13,637 nt of DNA from Oscillospiraceae bacterium (lineage in GTDB: Bacteria > Bacillota > Clostridia > Oscillospirales > Acutalibacteraceae). Every line of letters starts with the position of its first letter. Position 1 is the stretch's first letter. A program made the position numbers and the translations under genes. The stretch lies in assembly GCA_022508705.1 (NCBI GenBank), contig JAFLUO010000048.1:1-13637 (forward strand), written 5' to 3'. This document shows, in pieces, positions 1 to 6,461 of this stretch. The notes under the pieces were generated by a model. It worked only from the letters and a program-made list of their open reading frames with translations, searched no databases and was not told the DNA's origin.

Positions 1-90
1 GAAAAAAAACTTCGCAGTCTGCGGACTGCGAGGCTGGGCTTTGCCCCTCCACCCCGCCACCTTTTGAAAAAGGTGGACGAAAACTTTTAA
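1..90 (-). repeat. Compound three-hairpin intergenic element
   Basis: Three hairpins follow each other in this AT/GC-mosaic spacer. The first pairs 13-19 with 24-30, the second is a short GGGC/GCCC hairpin (36-39 with 43-46), and the third pairs 57-65 with 68-76 around a 2-nt loop. The arrangement, with a C-rich linker and a trailing AAAACTTTT, resembles short intergenic repeats I associate with Clostridia genomes; that link is from memory and was not searched. No ORF is supported here. The element sits downstream of the beta-mannosidase gene, and on the minus strand its last hairpin acts as a terminator. Confidence 0.5.
2..33 (-). terminator. Intrinsic terminator with U8 tract
   Basis: Read on the minus strand, a 7-bp GC-rich stem (24-30 with 13-19, extended by the 31/12 pair) with a 4-nt CGCA loop is followed within 3 nt by eight consecutive T (plus-strand A2-A9). 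This is a good Rho-independent terminator for transcripts leaving the beta-mannosidase gene, about 130 nt beyond its stop codon. Confidence 0.7.
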
Positions 91-124
91 TTTTTTGCTA
101 TCTCAAAAACGATTATATGCAGAT

Positions 125-160
125 AACGGCGGACAGTAGTTTTTACTGTCCGCCGTTTTT
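125..160. terminator. 14-bp perfect hairpin 3' of the beta-mannosidase gene
   Basis: Positions 125-138 pair perfectly with 144-157 around a 5-nt loop. On the plus strand the stem runs into T156-T161; on the minus strand it is followed by only two T, with an A-run on its 5' side. It therefore looks like a terminator facing plus-strand transcription, or a 3'-end stabilising hairpin for the minus-strand gene ending at 161. The intrinsic terminator at 2-33 is the better stop for the minus-strand transcript. Confidence 0.55.
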
Positions 161-2632
161 TCAGTTTGTTGAATACCAAACGCTGTTAGCTATATTTTCA
201 GGCATTGCCGCAAATTTAAGCCTGAACAAAGCGCTTTTAAGTGAGTTACCCTTTATGGCAACGTCGCAAAGAGATTTGACCGTAACATCGTTTGCACCGT
301 ATTCTTTATCCGTTTTAACCGTAATGACTTTTTCCTCACCCGGTATCAGATCAAAATAGTTATCAGAAAACGGTGTTTTGAAGTTTTCAATATCTACCAT
401 TACACTGCGGCAGAAGGTATCTGCAGAAAGTCTCACCGTTAAAAGTCCGTTTTCGTAAGAAACACTCTTTTTAACTGTCGCTTTTTTAAGCTTTAAATCT
501 TTATCTGGAACGAAAATCTTTGTGCGCTCGGATATGCACTCACCTTTTACAAAAAACTTAACGTTAAGATAAATCCCCTTTGGATTTGCGTTATGAAGAT
601 TTCCGTTAATAATCAGCTTGCTTGAAAGAGGTTCTAAGCTTGTGCTTATTTCATTTTTAAATACCGTTTTACCGTCTAAAGTGCAAAGTGAATATTTAAC
701 CGTTCCGCTGACGGTATCCGTAGAATCGTTTATGCAGTAAAGCGAAAAGCCGTCTTTTCTGTCCTCAACGGAAACGCAGACAGGCTCAAAGAAATGGCGT
801 GCGCAGTATTGGAGCGGTTTCCATTTGCCCGTATAGTCAACCGATGACCATGACGGTGCGGGCCAGTTATCGTTATACTGCCAGAAAATCGAGCCGTTGC
901 ACCTGCCTCTGTTTCTTCTCCAATGCTCAGTAGCATCGGCAATACATTCCTTTTGAATAAGGCCCGTTAAATAAACTAAATCTTCAAATTTTTCGGGCTC
1001 GTTAAATTTTTCATATAAATAGAACAGCATTTTGGGATTTCCGCCCTTGCACTTTTGGTGAGCGTTGAAAATTTCCGTTTCAATGCCGAAATCTGTTTCA
1101 TCTGCAAAGGTGCGGATTGCATCCATAGACGGCAACGATTCAAGACCGAATTCACTGCAAAATCGTGTCATTCTCTTGCGGTAATAATTTAAGGGTTTAA
1201 GACCGTGCCAAACGTTCCACATATGCGTATCGCCGAAATTATCCCCCGTTACGCCCTTTCGGCACTCCTCGCCTATGGGAGAGGTAGGGATATATGGAAT
1301 ATCTGCATCTATTTTCTTGACTTCATCAGCCAAAATTTCATAGAAGAACTTTTTATACCATTTAACTATTTTCATAGTTTCGGGCATATATGAAAACATT
1401 ACTTCAAGCTCGTTATTGCCGCAAAGAAGTGCCAAAGACGGATGATTTCTTATTCTCTTTACATTTTGGCGTGCTTCAATAAAGCAGTTTTCAAGGAAAT
1501 CCTCCTCATAAAACGGATACATAAGGCAGGCATACATAAAATCCTGCCAAATAAGAATACCCTTTTCATCGCACTGAGAGTAAAAATAATCACTGCCGTA
1601 ATTTGCTCCGCCCCAAACACGAAGAATGTTGAAATTGGCTTCGATTGCACTGTCAAGATAATAATCTATTGTTTCATTTGTGGCTCTTCCTATGAGAGCG
1701 TCGGGAATTATGTAATTTGCGCCTTTGGCAAAAATCGGCACACCGTTAAGCTCAATGCAAAATGTTCCGCCGAACTCGTCCTTGTCTCTGTTAAGCCTTA
1801 CCGTGCGAAGCCCCGTTGTTTTTGTAACGGTTTCGCCGTCAAGGGTTGCGACAACGGTATAAAGAGGCTGTTTTTCTTTACCTGAAAGCTCTTTTGTCCA
1901 CCAAAGCTCAGGTGAATCTATTAAAATTTCGCTGTCGCCCGTAAACTCAATTTCTTTTCCGTCAGGGCAAATTACCTTACCCGTATATTCGCCCTCGCCG
2001 TCAATTTCAGCACTGATTTTAAGAGTAACCGTGCCGTTTTCGTGGATTTGGCGAATATCAAGATATTCAATTCTGCTGTCAAAGGCTACAACGGAAATGT
2101 CCCCGAGTATGCCCGAAAGGGGTGCAGAAATTCCCCAGTCCCAGCCAAAATGGCAATGGGGTTTGCGGATATATGCAATACCGTCGGTTCCGTTGAAATT
2201 TTTCGGAAGCGGAGCCTCCTTTTGCCTATTTAATGCAAACTCAACGGGAGAACGGAAAATGATTTTAACCTCATTTTCACCTACTACTGCCTCATTTTTT
2301 ATATCAAATTCATATTTTATGTGGGCATTCTTGCCCTCGCCTATCTTTTTACCGTTTAAGAATACATCACAAAGCGTGTCAAGACTGTCGCAGGAAAGTA
2401 AAACCTTTCTTTTGGAAAGTTCTTCTTCGGTTAATGAAAATGTGCGTGAATAACACCAATCATCAGCGCCTATCCACTGCACTTTAGATTCATTATCTTT
2501 GTAGAACGGATTGGGAATCTCCCCTGCTTCCAAAAGCTGAGTGTAATTATCACACGGAACGGTTACATCAAAACTTTTGCCCGTTTTTACACGCGTTAAA
2601 TTCCATTTCCCATTAAGATTTACTTTTTTCAA
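161..2632 (-). CDS. Beta-mannosidase, glycoside hydrolase family 2
   Basis: This protein of about 823 residues hydrolyses terminal beta-mannosyl residues from manno-oligosaccharides or N-glycan cores. It shows the GH2 order: sugar-binding jelly roll (about 1-180), Ig-like domain (about 190-280), TIM barrel (about 290-620) and C-terminal beta domains. Within the barrel, the GNNE motif puts the acid/base at Glu408 and the SEFG motif puts the nucleophile at Glu494. The GWDWG motif at 163-167 is typical of beta-mannosidases rather than beta-galactosidases or glucuronidases. No signal peptide is seen, so it is probably cytoplasmic and acts on imported oligosaccharides. An in-frame GTG lies at 2641, but the TTG at 2632 is preferred because an AAGGGGTGA Shine-Dalgarno sits 5 nt before it and overlaps that GTG. 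The gene has its own promoter (2654-2682) and stands alone, with no mannan-uptake genes next to it in the window. Confidence 0.93.
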   Translation of the reverse strand: MKKVNLNGKWNLTRVKTGKSFDVTVPCDNYTQLLEAGEIPNPFYKDNESKVQWIGADDWCYSRTFSLTEEELSKRKVLLSCDSLDTLCDVFLNGKKIGEGKNAHIKYEFDIKNEAVVGENEVKIIFRSPVEFALNRQKEAPLPKNFNGTDGIAYIRKPHCHFGWDWGISAPLSGILGDISVVAFDSRIEYLDIRQIHENGTVTLKISAEIDGEGEYTGKVICPDGKEIEFTGDSEILIDSPELWWTKELSGKEKQPLYTVVATLDGETVTKTTGLRTVRLNRDKDEFGGTFCIELNGVPIFAKGANYIIPDALIGRATNETIDYYLDSAIEANFNILRVWGGANYGSDYFYSQCDEKGILIWQDFMYACLMYPFYEEDFLENCFIEARQNVKRIRNHPSLALLCGNNELEVMFSYMPETMKIVKWYKKFFYEILADEVKKIDADIPYIPTSPIGEECRKGVTGDNFGDTHMWNVWHGLKPLNYYRKRMTRFCSEFGLESLPSMDAIRTFADETDFGIETEIFNAHQKCKGGNPKMLFYLYEKFNEPEKFEDLVYLTGLIQKECIADATEHWRRNRGRCNGSIFWQYNDNWPAPSWSSVDYTGKWKPLQYCARHFFEPVCVSVEDRKDGFSLYCINDSTDTVSGTVKYSLCTLDGKTVFKNEISTSLEPLSSKLIINGNLHNANPKGIYLNVKFFVKGECISERTKIFVPDKDLKLKKATVKKSVSYENGLLTVRLSADTFCRSVMVDIENFKTPFSDNYFDLIPGEEKVITVKTDKEYGANDVTVKSLCDVAIKGNSLKSALFRLKFAAMPENIANSVWYSTN

Positions 2633-2637
2633 GAAAA

Positions 2638-2646
2638 TCACCCCTT
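2638..2646 (-). promoter_or_regulatory. Ribosome binding site deciding the TTG start
   Basis: Read on the minus strand this is AAGGGGTGA, a near-consensus anti-16S match, ending 5 nt before the TTG at 2632-2630. The in-frame GTG at 2641-2639 lies inside it, so GTG initiation is unlikely. Confidence 0.65.
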
Positions 2647-2653
2647 ACGGTTT

Positions 2654-2682
2654 ATTTTAACAAAAAAGAAATGCTTTGTAAA
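2654..2682 (-). promoter_or_regulatory. Sigma-A-type promoter of the beta-mannosidase gene
   Basis: On the minus strand TTTACA (2682-2677) is followed by a 17-bp spacer and TAAAAT (2659-2654). The predicted start of transcription near 2647 leaves a leader of only about 15 nt, so the Shine-Dalgarno lies almost at the RNA 5' end. The promoter begins immediately after the terminator of the sigma-factor gene. Confidence 0.6.
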
Positions 2683-2690
2683 CATAAATT

Positions 2691-2718
2691 TATAACAAAA
2701 GGGCGGTTGTAACCGCCC
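2691..2718 (-). terminator. Intrinsic terminator of the sigma-factor transcript
   Basis: On the minus strand GGGCGGT (from 2718) pairs with ACCGCCC around a TACA loop and is followed by TTTTGTT. It lies 17 nt beyond the stop of the sigma-factor gene and separates it from the beta-mannosidase promoter. Confidence 0.75.
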
Positions 2719-2735
2719 TAAAGTCTTTCATTCTG

Positions 2736-3191
2736 CTATTTTAGCTTTTTTCTTATATTCTGCATTCTTGAGCGCACGGCTGAGGCGGAAATACCGAAAA
2801 TTTTACCGATTTCACCGCAGGAATATCCTTGCGCTCTTAAAGATATGAGTAGCTTTTCGTCGGGCGAAAGGGTCAACAGTATTGAACGCATTATTACGGC
2901 GTTTTCAAAGTCAAAGGAATAAAGAGAGGAAAGATTTTCCGCTGACTCCTCCAATGAAATTGTGCATCCCTTTTTTCTGTAATAATCAATAAGCACGCTT
3001 TTGGCTATCGTAAAAATCAACGCTTTATACGAGCGGACATTTTGTGAATTACACATATACACCCACAGTTTCATAAAGGTCTGCTGAGTTAAATCGTCAA
3101 CATCGGAATACGGTGCCCGTTTTGCAAAGAAGGACTCGACCGCATGTATTTTATCGTTATAAACTTTTTCAAAATCTTCTCTTGCGGTCAA
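2736..3191 (-). CDS. Small ECF-like sigma-70 family RNA polymerase sigma factor
   Basis: This 151-residue protein has the two-domain layout of extracytoplasmic-function sigma factors. The sigma-2 region is about residues 8-75, with a DDLTQQTFMKLW helix typical of region 2.1/2.2 and a YRKKG end. An acidic linker follows, then a sigma-4 helix-turn-helix at about 105-151, with the turn around ISASAVRSRM. It should direct RNA polymerase to a specific promoter set. The TTG start is supported by GAGGGTG (3203-3197) placed 5 nt upstream. That site starts inside the stop codon of the preceding gene, so the two genes are probably translationally coupled. No anti-sigma factor with a zinc-binding or transmembrane domain follows, because a terminator comes next. 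The nearest candidate partner is the upstream solenoid-like protein. Its target promoters are not identifiable from this window. Confidence 0.85.
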   Translation of the reverse strand: MTAREDFEKVYNDKIHAVESFFAKRAPYSDVDDLTQQTFMKLWVYMCNSQNVRSYKALIFTIAKSVLIDYYRKKGCTISLEESAENLSSLYSFDFENAVIMRSILLTLSPDEKLLISLRAQGYSCGEIGKIFGISASAVRSRMQNIRKKLK

Positions 3192-3203
3192 GGTAACACC
3201 CTC

Positions 3204-3920
3204 TTACTTTTTCTTTCTGTTTTTCTTTATGCTTTCTTCTTCGTATTCTGCAATTTTGTTTCCGATATGAGCGTGAGCTTGAACATATCCCCAAAGCTCT
3301 TTTCGGCAAATTATCTTGTTGCCTGAAATAAACTTAATTTCTTTTTCACGAAGCATATCGGCTGTAACGGTATCGTCAATATAAATTTTGTTATCGGCAA
3401 CGGCAACTGTTCCCGTTTCGCACTCTTTCACGAAATTTGCGTCAATATACATCTTATTTTCCATAAACTTTAATTTACTTAAATCAAAATCTTCCACAAC
3501 AACTTCGCCGTTTGTACGAATAATATTTGGATTTGAGCCTTTTTGAACAATTACAGTACCGTTTGTTATAATACCTATGTTCATATCTTCCGATAAATCA
3601 TATATAATGGCTAAACCGTTAATAATATAAATGGCATCTTTTTTCGCAGTTTCATTTGTTAAAAATATGCTGCCGTTTACGGTGCAAAGCTCCTTGTCGC
3701 AAGGAATACTAAGTTTGAAGGCGACATTTTTAATCTCAATTTCAGAAAGCGCTTCAATATAATCATCACCGCCGTCGGCAACTACAAGCATTGCCACGTT
3801 TGATATTGATTTGATATTGCGAAGCGCCTGCGGCGTATAATCCGTCAAATCAAGCATTGCAATATTTTCAAGTTTTTTTCTTTTATCGGTTTCTGCGATA
3901 TTTTTTCTTTTTCCTAACAT
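3204..3920 (-). CDS. Unrecognised soluble protein with solenoid-like Asn-Gly/Lys repeats, paired with a sigma factor
   Basis: I do not recognise this family. The 238-residue protein has no signal peptide, membrane segment or catalytic motif that I can see. A short basic N-terminus (LGKRKN, then TDKRKK) precedes a body dominated by beta-prone segments. An Asn followed by Val, Gly or Lys and then a hydrophobic strand recurs near residues 41, 65, 82, 101, 120, 137, 155, 177 and 201, about every 17-24 residues, as in a right-handed beta-helix or bactofilin-like solenoid. The C-terminus is basic (IKKNRKKK). The ATG at 3920 is chosen because AAGGAG lies 9 nt upstream. A longer in-frame start near 4025 would fall inside the upstream terminator. 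The stop is 12 nt before the sigma-factor start and partly overlaps its ribosome binding site. It could be a sigma regulator, a scaffold or a DNA-associated protein; nothing here decides between them. Confidence 0.8.
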   Translation of the reverse strand: MLGKRKNIAETDKRKKLENIAMLDLTDYTPQALRNIKSISNVAMLVVADGGDDYIEALSEIEIKNVAFKLSIPCDKELCTVNGSIFLTNETAKKDAIYIINGLAIIYDLSEDMNIGIITNGTVIVQKGSNPNIIRTNGEVVVEDFDLSKLKFMENKMYIDANFVKECETGTVAVADNKIYIDDTVTADMLREKEIKFISGNKIICRKELWGYVQAHAHIGNKIAEYEEESIKKNRKKK

Positions 3921-3966
3921 AAAACTTGCTCCTTTTTGTTTGTTATTTGTAATGTAAGACGGCAGG

Positions 3967-3995
3967 TATTTAAAAACGTCCGCAAAAAATGTAAA
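3967..3995 (-). promoter_or_regulatory. Weak candidate promoter for the solenoid/sigma gene pair
   Basis: On the minus strand TTTACA (3995-3990) is followed by 17 bp and TAAATA (3972-3967), a poor -10 box. It overlaps the T-tract of the mnmA terminator. The rest of the 114-bp gap (3921-4034) shows no better sigma-A match and no clear ECF-type box pair, so the true promoter may differ. Confidence 0.3.
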
Positions 3996-4022
3996 AAAGG
4001 TGCAAATTTTTATATCTGCACC
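3993..4022 (-). terminator. Intrinsic terminator of the iscS-iscU-nadA-mnmA operon
   Basis: On the minus strand GGTGCAGAT (from 4022) pairs with ATTTGCACC through nine pairs including one G-U, followed by TTTTTT. It lies 12 nt past the mnmA stop codon. Confidence 0.75.
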
Positions 4023-4034
4023 CATTTTACTCTA

Positions 4035-5108
4035 TTACATAATTTCGCCGCCGCCCAGTACTGTATCGCCGTCATAAAGCACTACTGCCTGTCCTTTTGT
4101 TACGGCTCTTTGAGGTTCGTCAAATTTCACATTCAAAATTCCGTTTTCATCAACAAAGGCAGTTGCTGGCTGTTCTTCATGCTTATAGCGTATTTTTGCC
4201 TTACAGCGCACGGGAGATGAAAAATCTTCACCCGAAATAATATTTACATTGTCAGCCTTTAACGTATCGGTGAATAAATCTGCATTATCGCCGAGAACTA
4301 CATTATTAGTTTCTGTATTGATTTCGCAAACGAAAAGCGGCTTTGTGTATGACACTCCAAGCCCCTTTCGTTGACCGAGCGTGTAATAGATTATCCCCTT
4401 ATGGTTTCCGAGAACTGTTCCGTCACGAAGAACAAAATCACCCTGCGGAAAAGATTTGCCTAAATACCTTTCAATAAATGAAGCATAGTCGCCGTCAGGC
4501 ACAAAGCAAATATCCTGACTGTCCGACTTGTGAGCGGTTACAAAATTATTCTCCTCAGCTATTTTGCGAATTTCTTTCTTCGTGTAAGCGCCTAAGGGAA
4601 ATTTAATGTGGGCAAGCTGCTCTTGAGTCAGCATATACAGTACATAGCTTTGGTCTTTTGTACTGTCTACTGCCTTTTTTAAAAGATATTTGCCCGTATT
4701 TTTATCATACTCAATGCGTGCATAATGCCCCGTCACTATGTAATCGAAATCAATCTCTTTCATTCTGAGAAGCATTTTGTCAAATTTCAGATACCTGTTG
4801 CAATCAATACAAGGGTTAGGCGTTTGACCGTTTTCGTATGCGCGCACAAATCGGTCAATTACGCATTCACGGAATTTATCAGTAAAATTAAAAACATAAT
4901 GCAACATATCGAGTCTGTGGGCGACACTTTTGGCATCCTCAACGTCAGAGAGTGAGCAACATCCTTTTTCACGGCTGACGCCCGCATCCTCATTAGTATA
5001 CAGCTTCATAGTAGCGCCTATGCATTCGTATCCGCTGTTTTTCATAAGTAAAGCGGCAACGGAAGAATCCACGCCGCCGCTCATTGCAATTATTGCCTTC
5101 TCGCTCAT
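4035..5108 (-). CDS. mnmA: tRNA-specific 2-thiouridylase MnmA
   Basis: MnmA installs the 2-thio group on U34 of tRNA-Lys, -Glu and -Gln. It adenylates the uridine with ATP and delivers persulfide sulfur that originates from a cysteine desulfurase. The PP-loop SGGVDSS is at residues 10-16. Cys100 in NPC (nucleophile) and Cys201 in DICFVPDG (persulfide cysteine) match the catalytic pair, and GQRKG lies at 245-249. The length (357 aa) and the GCCSLSDVEDA segment at 49-59 fit the clostridial type. A TTG start at 5126 is possible, but the ATG at 5108 is preferred: GGTGA lies 5 nt upstream and the codon begins 1 nt after the nadA stop. It is the last gene of the operon, on the same message as the desulfurase that probably feeds it. 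Confidence 0.95.
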   Translation of the reverse strand: MSEKAIIAMSGGVDSSVAALLMKNSGYECIGATMKLYTNEDAGVSREKGCCSLSDVEDAKSVAHRLDMLHYVFNFTDKFRECVIDRFVRAYENGQTPNPCIDCNRYLKFDKMLLRMKEIDFDYIVTGHYARIEYDKNTGKYLLKKAVDSTKDQSYVLYMLTQEQLAHIKFPLGAYTKKEIRKIAEENNFVTAHKSDSQDICFVPDGDYASFIERYLGKSFPQGDFVLRDGTVLGNHKGIIYYTLGQRKGLGVSYTKPLFVCEINTETNNVVLGDNADLFTDTLKADNVNIISGEDFSSPVRCKAKIRYKHEEQPATAFVDENGILNVKFDEPQRAVTKGQAVVLYDGDTVLGGGEIM

Positions 5109-5109
5109 A

Positions 5110-6027
5110 TTATTCACCGAGTTCAATCATTTTGTCAATGCACTTGCGAGCCTTTTCTATAGTTTCGCTGTCAAGAACTATCTCTTCTCCGCCTGTGCCT
5201 TTAACCGTGTTGTAAACATCCACAAGAGTAGTGGCTTTCATATTCGGGCAAATAATATCTTTTGTAAGCGGATAGAAAGATTTATCGGGGCAGTCATACT
5301 GCAAAAGCTCTGTAATGCTGATTTCCGTGCCGATAATAAACTCTTTTGCATCTGATTTTTTGGCATAGTTCATAATTCCGGAGGTTGAGCCTACATAATC
5401 AGCGTGCTTAACGACCTCGGGCTTGCACTCGGGGTGAACCAGGAAAAGTGCATTGGGATGTGCCTCTTTTGCTTTCAGTACTTCTCTCTCGTCAATCTTA
5501 GCGTGAGTGGGGCAACCGCCTGAAAGGAGCATAAAATTCTTTTCGGGAAGCTGATTTTTAACGTAATCGCCCAAGTTGCAGTCCGGAATGAAAAGAATGT
5601 TTTTCTCCGGCATTTTTTTGACAATATCCACCGCCTGAGAGCTTGTAACACAGACGTCACAGATTGTTTTAAGGGATGCGGTTGTATTTATGTAAGCCAC
5701 TACTGCATAATCCGGGTACATTTGCTTAACCGCTGAAATTGAGTCCACATCCATTTGCTCTGCCATGGGGCAGCTTGCCACACCGTTGGCAAGGTAAACG
5801 GTTTTTTCAGGGGACAGGATTTTAACCGTTTCCGCCATAAAACGAACGCCGCACATTATTACCGTGTCGGCATCCGTGTCTTTAGCCTTAACGGAAAGAG
5901 CATAACTGTCGCCCGTGAAATCCGCAACCTCCTGAATTTCCTTTGCAACATAAGAATGAGCAAGAATGCAGATATTCTTCTCTTTTTTGAGTTTTAAAAT
6001 CTCTTCCTGAATTTCTCTGATAGTCAT
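5110..6027 (-). CDS. nadA: Quinolinate synthase NadA
   Basis: NadA condenses iminoaspartate with dihydroxyacetone phosphate to give quinolinate for de novo NAD synthesis, using an oxygen-sensitive [4Fe-4S] cluster. The three expected cluster ligands are visible in family context: Cys86 (VASCPMAE), Cys172 (SGGCPTH) and Cys260 (ICPNMK). Other family marks are AHSY at 23-26, FTGDSY at 37-42, RFMAET at 62-67 and the GSTSG motif at 213-217. Its 305 residues match the short bacterial form. Translation starts 2 nt after the iscU stop, with GAGGAA inside the end of iscU as ribosome binding site. The usual partners nadB (or aspartate dehydrogenase) and nadC are absent from the window, so the rest of the pathway must be elsewhere or replaced. 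Its position directly after iscS-iscU suggests coordinated cluster loading. Confidence 0.96.
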   Translation of the reverse strand: MTIREIQEEILKLKKEKNICILAHSYVAKEIQEVADFTGDSYALSVKAKDTDADTVIMCGVRFMAETVKILSPEKTVYLANGVASCPMAEQMDVDSISAVKQMYPDYAVVAYINTTASLKTICDVCVTSSQAVDIVKKMPEKNILFIPDCNLGDYVKNQLPEKNFMLLSGGCPTHAKIDEREVLKAKEAHPNALFLVHPECKPEVVKHADYVGSTSGIMNYAKKSDAKEFIIGTEISITELLQYDCPDKSFYPLTKDIICPNMKATTLVDVYNTVKGTGGEEIVLDSETIEKARKCIDKMIELGE

Positions 6028-6029
6028 AA

Positions 6030-6461
6030 TTATTCCTCAGCACCGTGTTCGTGTGCTTCATTAAAATGGAACTGTTCTTCGTCGTATTCAATTCCGTTTT
6101 TATCGTAATAATCGCGTACTGCGGCTTTAATTGCCTGTTCGGCTAAAACGGAGCAATGAATTTTAACTGACGGAAGTCCGTCAAGGGCCTCAACAACGGC
6201 TTTGTTTGTAAGCTTTAAAGCCTCTGTTAAGGGCTGCCCTTTAATAAGGTCAGTTGCCATTGAAGATGTGGCAATAGCGGAAGCACAGCCGTATGTGTTA
6301 AATTTAACGTCTGTGATAATACCGTCGTTTATTTTAAGATACATTTTCATTATATCTCCGCATTTTGCGTTGCCAACCTCACCGATGCCGTCTGCATCTT
6401 CAATTTTACCTACGTTATGGGGATGGACAAAATGCTCCATTACTTTTTCTGAATATTCCAT
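6030..6461 (-). CDS. iscU: Iron-sulfur cluster scaffold, IscU/NifU N-terminal type
   Basis: This 143-residue scaffold assembles [2Fe-2S] or [4Fe-4S] clusters from persulfide sulfur donated by the cysteine desulfurase encoded just upstream. The three ligands are Cys34 (NAKCGD), Cys59 (YGCASAI) and Cys103 (IHCSVLA), and the characteristic Asp36 follows the first Cys. The site recognised by HscA chaperones in other bacteria (LPPVK) reads LPSVK at 96-100, and no hscA, hscB or fdx gene is present here. A His/Glu-rich tail (131-143) extends beyond the core fold. The start codon shares one base with the stop codon of the desulfurase gene (TAATG), with GAGGT upstream, so the two are translationally coupled. 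Confidence 0.95.
   Translation of the reverse strand: MEYSEKVMEHFVHPHNVGKIEDADGIGEVGNAKCGDIMKMYLKINDGIITDVKFNTYGCASAIATSSMATDLIKGQPLTEALKLTNKAVVEALDGLPSVKIHCSVLAEQAIKAAVRDYYDKNGIEYDEEQFHFNEAHEHGAEE

Noticed and set aside
1442..1885. Plus-strand open frame of 147 codons
   Set aside because: It lies wholly antisense within the beta-mannosidase gene, has no ribosome binding site or recognisable domain, and is rich in residues expected from a reversed coding frame.
2031..2453. Plus-strand open frame of 140 codons
   Set aside because: Antisense shadow of the N-terminal domains of the beta-mannosidase; no family features.
161..2632. Beta-galactosidase or beta-glucuronidase assignment for the GH2 gene
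   Set aside because: The GWDWG, GNNE and SEFG motifs together fit beta-mannosidases better than the other GH2 groups.
3921..4025. N-terminal extension of the solenoid-like protein to 273 residues
   Set aside because: The extension would start inside the mnmA terminator and lacks a good ribosome binding site, while AAGGAG supports the ATG at 3920.
4930..5355. Plus-strand open frame of 141 codons spanning the nadA/mnmA junction
   Set aside because: Both strands cannot be coding here; the minus strand carries conserved catalytic motifs of two families and the plus frame carries none.
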